Of a DNA stretch of 64,000 nucleotides, positions 56,565 to 64,000 are shown one piece after another. The position numbers and the translations under genes are program-made. Every line of letters begins with the position of its first letter. Positions within the stretch are counted from its first letter, which is position 1. Source of the stretch: Montifringilla adamsi (lineage: Eukaryota > Chordata > Aves > Passeriformes > Passeridae); NCBI GenBank assembly GCA_017590115.1, contig JAGGNK010012559.1, positions 578,370 to 642,369 on the forward strand. Direction: 5' to 3'. The notes below the pieces were generated by a model that did not search any database, was not told the DNA's origin, and worked only from the letters and a program-made list of their open reading frames with translations.

Positions 56565-58005
56565 ATTGCTGGACAGGAACAAGTCCCAGCAGAGCCCCAA
56601 AGTTCCCAGGCTGAGTGGCCACAACCTGAGCTAAGTTCAGCCGAGAAGCCACAATAAATCACTATTTTTAATATTCTTCTATCTGGAGGATCAAGCTTTG
56701 GGACTTATTCCCAGTCATTAATCACACTGTAAAGTAAATCTACAAAGCTTTGTGTTCTCCTGGATTTAGGAGATGGAATTCCAAGAGTTTCAAGGTGATA
56801 CCTTTGGAGCTGTGTGGTTTCCATGTCCATAGTGACATCGAATATCTTTCAGGACATTTATGGCACAGCTCAGCTGGGACCACTCTGCTTCCTCTCCCAT
56901 TCTCCAGGGGGGAATTTAAACAGAAGACTTTGGATATTTTTTCTCTGATGGGGAGATTAGAGACAGGATTGGGGAAATTATTCCCTCTTAAAGCTGTTCT
57001 GCACAGTCCAAACAACAGGAACTTTGACTCAAATTCTCTCAGAGTGAGGCAATTTTACAGAAACTACGCAGGTAATTAATGATCCCATCAGGAATTTCCA
57101 TTCTCAGAGTGGGGTGTGGGAGCTTTGCTATGAATTAATCCATCCAAGTTTTTATTGGATTTTTGTACCATAGTTCAAAGTCTTAAAAAGCTCCAAAAAT
57201 TCGCTCTACTTTTTGCCATGATAGAGATGGAAATCTTATAAATTACATTATTCTAATTTCCCTATTATCTCATATACACCCTTATATTCTGATTCTGCAC
57301 AATCTTCATAACATCCTTCAGATCCCATAAATTGTGTCTTTAGTATGGAACAAAGCAGTGAGGAGAGAGATACTGGGGTGAAGCAGGAGGCAAAGGGAAC
57401 CAGTCAGACCTTTTATGTTCATTAAAAGTGTTGCTGGAGCTGGATTTATTATTATGCTGTCAACTAAATTTTGTTGGCACCCAAAAGCACCTCGGAACAC
57501 TTTAAACACTTGGGCAATAACTGCCTCAAGTGTCACTGTGAGCGTGTGAGCCCGTGACACTTTTATAAAAACAGTGACAAAATAGAACCATTCCCCAGAG
57601 GGAAAAACTGCAGCAGCACAGGGGGAGGGCGAGCAGCAGCCTCAGAAAATCCAGCAAGTTCCAGGCCTGGGGAAGGGCAGGGAGGGAAGGGGACACAGGG
57701 ACCAGGCTGGCTCATCCCAGGGCTGGGTGACCATCAGGGCTTGAGTGCAAACAGCAGTTGGGTTTTTTTCTTGGAGCAAGGATGCAGCTGGAATTTGGGC
57801 TGTTTCAGGAGGGGAGGCAAGGGTCCCCCTTCTCCCTGTCTGCTGCTGCAGAGTTCATTGGAATCTCAGCTCCAGAGGAAACAGGATGGGAAAATCCACG
57901 GAGAACAAGGTGCCTTTTGCACAGCCAGGGAGCCAAAGCTGCCCAGGGCAAAGTTCCAACACCTGGAAGGATTTGGGGCCTTTAAGCACCCCTGCAGCTC
58001 AGAGG
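56565..58005. other. Unique sequence, AT-rich at 57060-57490
   Basis: No gene recognised. The AT-rich part includes TGAATTAATCCATCC, AAATTACATTATTCTAATTT and TTATTATTATGCTGTC and could be a conserved element. The remainder is mixed. Confidence 0.4.
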
Positions 58006-58122
58006 GAGGGCTGGGTTGGAAGGGACCTTAAACTCAAGGTGTTCCACCCCTGCCATGGCAGGGACACCTCCCAGTATCCCAGGCTGCTCCCAGGCCTGGA
58101 CACTGCCAGGGATCCAGGAGGA
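58006..58122 (-). mobile_element. CR1 LINE 3' fragment
   Basis: GGCTGGGTTGGAAGGGACCT, CCCCTGCCATGGCAGGGACA and GGACACTGCCAGGGATCCAG are the complement of the final CR1 tail. Truncated after the GATCCAGGAG block. Confidence 0.85.
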
Positions 58123-58440
58123 TCCATCTGGGAGCAGAGCAGACCCTGCAGCCTGTGGAGCACTGGCCCGAGAGAGCAGTGAAGGTTCTCACTCACCTCC
58201 CACTGAAAAGCATCATCATCATTTTCATCATCAATAATTAACAGCTCCCTGACCCACAGCCTCCTGCTGTCCCCAGAACTTTGGGCAGACTCCAAACATC
58301 CCAATGGCCTCTCCGAAGGCACCCTTGGCACCAGCAGCCACTCCCAGGACCAAGGGACACCGTCCTCTAAGGAGCTCCTGTGGGCTCCAGGCCCTCCAAG
58401 GCAGCCTTGGCTCCCTGGGGACCCACTGGCCCTCCCAGGG
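58123..58440. other. Unique sequence or degraded retroviral leader
   Basis: GC-rich sequence with small CATCATCATC repeats near 58209-58235. Because it adjoins a possible primer-binding region at its right edge, some of it could be old viral leader, but I see no viral reading frame. Confidence 0.3.
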
Positions 58441-58490
58441 CTCATAATCTGCAGGTTGTGACTTCCATCCTCACACAGGGCACCACCAAA
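58441..58490 (-). other. Possible retroviral primer-binding and leader stretch
   Basis: Read on the minus strand, the base after the LTR end begins TTTGGTGGTGCCCTGTG, which resembles the TTTGGTG-type start after retroviral 5' LTRs, where a tRNA primer binds from TGG. I cannot assign the tRNA. If correct, the LTR beside it is a 5' LTR and not a solo LTR. Confidence 0.4.
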
Positions 58491-58909
58491 TGTTGATTCT
58501 TTGCTTCTTTTCTGCCAAGCTCGGGGTTAAATCGTGAGATGGTATTTCTTGTTCAGACTCAGATGTTTGTTAGTTCTTATCTCTGTCACAGTGCCACAAA
58601 CCCTGAGTTCTGCAGCACTTCACTCTAACACACTAAAAACGAAGCCCCATCTCTCTCTACAAGGCCTTTTAAGAAAACACTATCCAATTAAGAAATGACA
58701 CCTAAATTATTTTACTTTTAACCCAAGAACCAACCACCCGTGCCCTGCAGTGCGGATTTTTTATCCAATTACACAAAACCACCCAAACCCACAGAGAAAA
58801 AGGTGAAGAAGAAGGACCAGCCTCTACCCCAAAACCTCCATCTTGCTTTATATATATTCCTATATTTTAAAATCCCAAACTCTTAAGTTTCCCACCCTGT
58901 GATATCACA
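58491..58909 (-). mobile_element. Retroviral LTR, minus strand
   Basis: Plus-strand ends TGTTGATTC and CCTGTGATATCACA give a TG...CA element of about 419 bp. On the minus strand a U3 with CAAGATGGAGG, a TATA-like CTTAAAAGGCC and a degenerate AATAAA region are in LTR order. The right edge resembles that of the element at 811-1186. No target duplication is seen between the flanks, as expected if the rest of the provirus was lost by truncation instead of LTR recombination. Confidence 0.65.
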
Positions 58910-60450
58910 CACTTCTATTCAAACTCCACGCCCACAATCCCAGCTCTACCATTCCATTTTGGAAGCTTCTCCACGGCCTCAGGTCAGTGCAGTGTTCTCC
59001 TGGGGGTCAGTGCCTGGCAGCACAGAAAGTCTCAAATTCTCAGTGACCAGGGCTTCAACACAGGAGCAGCTCCCTAGAGGAATCTCTGGAGGCTCCAGGT
59101 GCCTGCATGGAAATTCAGGCTCCCCCAACACCCTGGGAGACTCAGGAACATGGGACACCCAAAGAATGGGGCTTGTGGCCAGCGCAGAGCACTCCCGTGG
59201 CCAAAAGCAACCCAGGGACTGGGCACAGGGAAGGTGACACAAATCTAGGCTCTGGCTCAGCACCTGCAGCCTTTTGGCCACCTCTCTGTAACCCTCTGTG
59301 GGAACAGGGAAGAAAATAAAGCAGGAGAACAAATCCAGAGGAGTCCCCTGTGCCCGACAGCAGCAACTGCACAAACCCAGGGCCCACCCTGAGGGGGAAA
59401 CTGCTTTTGGGAATAAACGCTCCCAGGGAAATCGTGTCCCCTAGAAATGTATCAATTATCCTAAACAGACATTTTAACGACAGGACTTGTGGCCTTCCCC
59501 CACTCTGTTTTCAGAGCTTTTACACATCATTTTACTTCATAAAAAACCTTCCCACCTTGCTTTTACTGTTTAACACCTCAAATTTCTGCTTTGTTTTCCA
59601 GCTAATGCATTGCTACCAAAATTTTCCTTGTTATCTCAGCCTGGAGCCCATTTCCAGCACAGAATAACACTTTCACCCTCAAAAGGAGCAAGTGAAAGGC
59701 AGGGAGGGCAGAAATAACCTTTCCAAATGACCAAATACAGCAGAGGCATCCAATTTGCTTGCCTTGCAAGTTGAAAATCTGGGGGGGTTCAAAGTCCTTC
59801 TGTGCTGCAGAATGGGGGAAATTAAGTTTGACCTTCAGCTTTTCAATTCAGGAGGGGATTTGGGAGCCTCCAGCAGGTTCTGTCCTGCTGTGAAACATCA
59901 CAAATGGACCCTTAAGTGTCCCAAACACCAATTTCTCCCTGGCTCCAGCCTGAAAAGACAAATGCTTCAAATTGCAGCACGTTAAGGAGCTGAAATCTGT
60001 ATTTTGCTTCCCTCTAAGAGTAAAGGTCAGAATGTACAAAGTGGGGGTTTTTTTTGAGAAATACAAACTCTGCCACTGGCTCCTGCAGAACTCCACCTGG
60101 GAGGGTGTCCCTCTGCAGGGACAGGGGGTCCTTAAATTCACAGAACTTCAGTTTTGCTCTTGAAGTGCTCGATAAATGCTCTGTAAAAGGACTCAAGTGG
60201 CTGAACTGGGAGTGGGTTTTGTTGACTCCAACACCTTCCATGTCTCAAATCCTGCATGTTTAGGCCTGAACAAGCTCCCATGGCAGGCAGGGGATGGAGG
60301 GGAAGCTGCAGCTCCAGGGAATAAGTTGGGGATTGTCCTCAGGAGGCACCTCCAGCATGGGAGGTCGGAACCCAGCCTGGCAGACTTAGGACAGGCTGAG
60401 AGCAAAGAGCTTTCCCTGATTGTTGGGGAAAATCAAATTATTACTATTAT
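58910..60450. other. Unique sequence, no gene seen
   Basis: Mixed sequence, T/C-rich at 59500-59640. Open frames of 75-145 codons have no recognisable content. Confidence 0.45.
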
Positions 60451-60665
60451 TATTCGGCCCGGAGAAGAGAAACTTCGGGGTCACTTCACTGCAGCCTTCC
60501 AGCTCCTGAAGCAGCTGCAAGAAAGGCAGAGAAAAGCTTTTTACAAGGGCCTGGAGTGGCAGAACGAGGAGGAATGGCCTTGCACGGCAAGGGAGGAGGT
60601 TTAGCTGGGATATTGGGAATTCTGGTGGGGAGGCCCTGGCAGAGGTTGACTGGAGAAGCTCTGAG
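60451..60665 (+). mobile_element. CR1 LINE fragment, common-subfamily tail
   Basis: Runs from TTATTCGGCCCGGAGAAGAG through CACTGCAGCCTTCCAGCTCC, AGCTTTTTACAAGGGCCTGG and GGAGGAATGGCCTTGCACGG to GATATTGGGAATTCTGGTGG and GGCCCTGGCAGAGGTTG. An old, diverged copy without its 3' terminus. Confidence 0.82.
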
Positions 60666-61703
60666 GGGTCCTGAGTGACTTCCCAAGATGGAGAGATTGA
60701 TGCCCACAGAAATCTCAGCCAGGAGGAGCTCAGCACCCAGAAGGAGTAATTTCAGTCCCAAATTCCAAGCTCCAAGGGAAAAGCCTTCCCAGCCCACTTA
60801 GCACCAAGTTTTAAAACAAGTTTTTATGATCATCATCATCATCACCTGCCCTCCACTGAAATCATCCTTCCCCCCACACTGATGAGACCTTCTCTGCTTA
60901 ATAAATCATCACATGTAAAAAAAAAGCCACAAAAATAGCAGAGGGAAAAGGCAGCTCAGTAAAAACTGAATAATTTCTTTGCAATCATGTAGCCTTGGGA
61001 CATCTTCCATAATTCCTCTCTGTATGCATTTTAACTACCTCAAGGAAAACTTTCTATCGTCCCCTTGAATTTTTGAGCTTTTAACCCTCTGATGGTACCC
61101 AGTGATGGTTAAAGGGCTTTAAGAACTCAGGTTTTTTTAGGGGCACAGCTCTGCCTCCACTCCTGTAAGCTCCAGCACTGCAGTTTAACCCCTCTGCCGA
61201 AACATTTTAGCTATGGCTCTGCTAAGTGGTAAAAAATCCACTCTGAACTGCTCACAAGACATCTCTAAATACCCCAAACCTCCTGTGAGCCTCCTGCCCC
61301 GCTTCCCTTTAAGCTTCCTCCACTTCCAAAAGAAACCCCACATTACCAGCACTCCCCTAGTGCATTTTTTTTGCGGTTTCATGGGTGTAAAGCTCTAAAT
61401 GTGAGTACGTTTGGTCTCCACAGCTGAGAGGCTGCTCCAGAGCTGCCTCTGGAGCTGGGTGCTGTGCTCAGCTCACAGCAGCTCCGTGTCCCTGCTGGGT
61501 TTCCTGCACTGTCACTCCTGGTGCCCAAACACATCCAAACAAACCCTCACAGCATTTCCTCAGCCTGTGTGGGGCAAACCCACAGCTCCTGTCATCCCTG
61601 GGAGCAATTCCAGGGCCAAAGCTTGGTGAAACCACACTCCCAACCTCACCCCCTCTGCCAGGCCTCTCCCAGCTTCCCCTACCAGGGAATTCTTCTGCTT
61701 GTA
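60666..61703. other. Unique sequence with small ATC repeat
   Basis: ATCATCATCATCATCACC lies near 60829. No gene recognised; the rest is mixed sequence with AT-rich portions at 60890-61130. Confidence 0.4.
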
Positions 61704-61708
61704 CATCA

Positions 61709-62112
61709 TGTCTTGGTTTGAACAGACAGGTGTCTGCTGAGGAAGGCAGGAGCCTCCCCTGAAATGGAAAATGCAAACCCCCTTCCTCTGAATTATTACA
61801 ATTTTAAAATTAAGGGGCTCTCAGGTAAAGATATGGGAATAGGAATAACAGTTCTTTATTAGGGAAAAAATATATATATTATAAAAATAAAAATGCAGTA
61901 ACACAAACCAACCCTGCCAGAGTCAGAGCAGGCGCTGAGCCCTGTGGGTCAGGGCGGTGGCACAGTCCCATCCCATGGGGGCTCAGCCCTCCTGCAGTGC
62001 CAGCTGTGGTTCTGCTGGAGCAGGGATCCTGCACAAGGCTGGAGTTTTCCTCTGAAGCTCCAGGGCTGCTGTGGACGGGACAGAACACACACTTATCTTA
62101 CAACCCAGGACA
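61709..62112 (-). mobile_element. Solo LTR with 5-bp target duplication
   Basis: A complete 404-bp LTR with ends TGTCTTGG and CCCAGGACA, imperfect 8-bp inverted termini. CATCA flanks both sides (61704-61708 and 62113-62117), a perfect target duplication. On the minus strand CCCTAATAAAGAAC is the poly(A) signal. An AT-rich AAATATATATATTATAAAAA patch lies at about 61868-61886. The terminus CAAACC...GACA is like that of the LTR at 9269, suggesting related retroviruses. No internal viral sequence remains. Confidence 0.9.
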
Positions 62113-62117
62113 CATCA

Positions 62118-63808
62118 AGAGTCATCTTTCGACTGGTCCTTCCCACTTATTTCCCTTGCTGTGCTACTGTAGAAGCAACATCCAGGGATAAACCCCCAAT
62201 TCCCTCTCTCCCTCCTTCTCATCTCCCTGGGAACTTTGTGTTCCTGAGCCACAGCAGGCCCAGGCCGTGGCTCCGAAGCAGGAGGAGATGTTTGCTCACA
62301 CCCCTACAAGCCTTTGCTTACATCTCCCTCCTTGTTTTCCTGATCTAATTAGCAGTGCAGAGAATTAAACCTCAGTCTTCAAGGCCAGGAGCTCCCCAGG
62401 AGAGCAATCCAGCTCTAATACTGTTTAAATATGAAACAGCTCCTGTCCCGGCTGGAGCTGGGGAGGCAGAACCCACAGAAATTGTAATTACTGGGGGTGA
62501 TTAACAATTGCAAGTTGCTGTCAGGGAGTCCAGAGCTGCTTTAGGAAATCCTTGGGGGGCAGAGAGAACAACTCCATGGTGGAAGGGGGGAAGTTGGTGC
62601 TGAAAATGTTGTTGATCAGATTTGCCAGCACAGCTGTGTCCCGGGGTGACAAAAGGGACAACAGCCAGCAGGGGAACCACGCTCCCAGGCTATCCCTGCT
62701 GCATCCCTCAGGAAGGGCTGAGGGGATCCCAGATGGATCCAGCTCCAAACCCTGCCCAGGTGTGCCCCAGCCTGGCTGCAGGATGGGTCACACAGACCTT
62801 GTGGTCCCTCCTAGGCCTGGCTTTGTGTCCGCTGTGCACTGGCTCCCACTAAGCCTGGTCTGAGGGCTCCCAGCTCAGTGCCAGGAGCAGCTCCTGCTGT
62901 GCAGCAGCCCCAGAGCATCCCTGGCTCTGCTGGACCTGCCTCACTCCTCCTTTTCCAAGCTGAATCCACACCCAGATGCCTCTTGTAGGATGAAGACACC
63001 TCAGGCCATGATCAGCCCTCTTGCCCTTCCCCTCCTGAACTAAAACTCCTTTTTGGGAAGGAATTTCAGGCCATGAAGGGGAAGTGCAATGGTGTGAGTA
63101 AACCCCAGATCTCCCCGCACCACGAGGGTGAGTTGTGTTTAATTATTCATTCCCTACTGTCCAGCATTCCATAACCTTCAACTTCCCCTGGACACAAAAA
63201 TTCTTCTGCACCTCAGGCAGTTTAGGATTCAGGTTTCAGACACAAAAGTGAGCAGCAGCCATGCAATCCAACACCAGTAATCCAAAACCCACAAAACAAA
63301 GCTCATGGCCATTTTCAGGACTCTGAATCCCTCGTTCCCAACTTTACCTGGTAGTCAAGGCTGCCCAGCCCTTTTATGGCCATATTCCATTCAGGTTGGG
63401 AGCTGCTGGATTCCACAAAACCCAGTCTCCAGGGGAGCTACCTGTTCCTTCTGATTTTCTCTCCTCCACACCAGCAATATGGAGCCACCTGAGTGAGCAT
63501 TAAATCAACAAACAATCCTGAAAAGCATCCATAGACCCCTGGGAAAACTGCTGGCTGCTTTATTCTCAGATTTCCCCCTGCAAATCACAGCTAATCCTTG
63601 CAGATTTATTTAGATTACAGCCTCCTGAGGCTGAGGGCTGCTTACAGGGAGTATTTACAGACCAGCACAGCACATTCCCCTCCTGGGGACTGGGAAATAA
63701 GCAAAGAAACATTCCCAGCAAGGACTAGAGCATGGACAGGATTTATGGCAGGGGTCTGGATGGGAGGATGGGATCCATTGCCCTGAAAATACTGCAGATT
63801 TGGTCACA
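62118..63808. other. Unique sequence, no gene seen
   Basis: Mixed sequence. Short open frames only, with no repeat family or exon recognised. Confidence 0.45.
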
Positions 63809-63833
63809 TTAAAAAAAAAAAAAAAAAAAAAAA
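63809..63833. repeat. A homopolymer, about 24 bp
   Basis: An unbroken A run after CACATT and before GCTTTGG. No AATAAA at the usual distance upstream and no transcript-like sequence, so a retrocopy tail is not supported. Confidence 0.9.
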
Positions 63834-64000
63834 GCTTTGGATGTGTTTTCATAGCTTGGTCAGAAGGGATTCAGTGGAGCTGGGAAAGAATCCATTTATA
63901 TCCCACTCTCCTGCCTGGAAGAAGCCACAATCCCCTGATTCCAGAGGATTTGCATCCTCTGGGTGACTCAGGCAGCAAATGCAATTTAATGCAGACAAGT
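63834..64000. other. Unique sequence to window end
   Basis: Nothing recognisable. Confidence 0.4.

Noticed and set aside
56413..56652. Lysine-rich or phenylalanine-rich small protein
   Set aside because: A translation of the T-rich low-complexity tract on either strand.
1..64000. tRNA, rRNA or small nuclear RNA genes
   Set aside because: I looked for B-box-like and snRNA-like words and found none with supporting structure; a covariance-model scan would be decisive.

Overview
This window looks like intergenic or intronic nuclear DNA from a bird, probably a songbird. The inference rests on repeats: at least eighteen short fragments share the 3' end of CR1, the dominant bird LINE, and several compact retroviral LTRs have ends and polyadenylation signals resembling songbird endogenous retroviruses. 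GC-rich minisatellites are frequent, as on bird microchromosomes or gene-dense macrochromosome ends. No database was searched, so family names are from memory. I see no convincing protein-coding exon, rRNA, tRNA, bacterial-style operon or CRISPR array. The long open frames come from simple repeats, minisatellites or CR1 sequence, or are isolated and unrecognised.

Layout. 1-5 kb: LTR-like element, a nearly perfect 488-bp tandem duplication, two POU octamers and a CR1. 5-17 kb: CTTC microsatellite, CR1 copies and a complete solo LTR with a 5-bp target duplication (9269-9851). 18-24.2 kb: a dense cluster of minisatellites (30, 15, 41 and 27 bp units), an A tract and a CpG-rich block that is the best promoter candidate. 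24-36 kb: sparse CR1 pieces, two simple-repeat arrays (GGAT, and an 18/24-bp unit) and AT-rich unique sequence that could hold conserved enhancers. 37.8-40.8 kb: two same-strand solo LTRs of one family with unevenly distributed differences. 44.8-45.5 kb: an unbroken GGAT tract of about 136 units. 47-50.3 kb: 13-bp, 9-bp and roughly 50-bp arrays. 53-62 kb: CR1 fragments, including a head-to-head pair, a T-rich tract, an LTR with an adjoining primer-binding-like stretch and a second solo LTR with a perfect target duplication.

There are no genes here to act together. Likely biological activity is regulatory (CpG-rich block, AT-rich unique islands, LTR promoters and poly(A) signals) or mutational (tandem-repeat turnover, LTR recombination, possible gene conversion). 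I found no strong case for an undescribed molecular system. The most unusual items are the mosaic LTR pair, the very long pure GGAT tract, the alternating 41-bp array and the 488-bp duplication.
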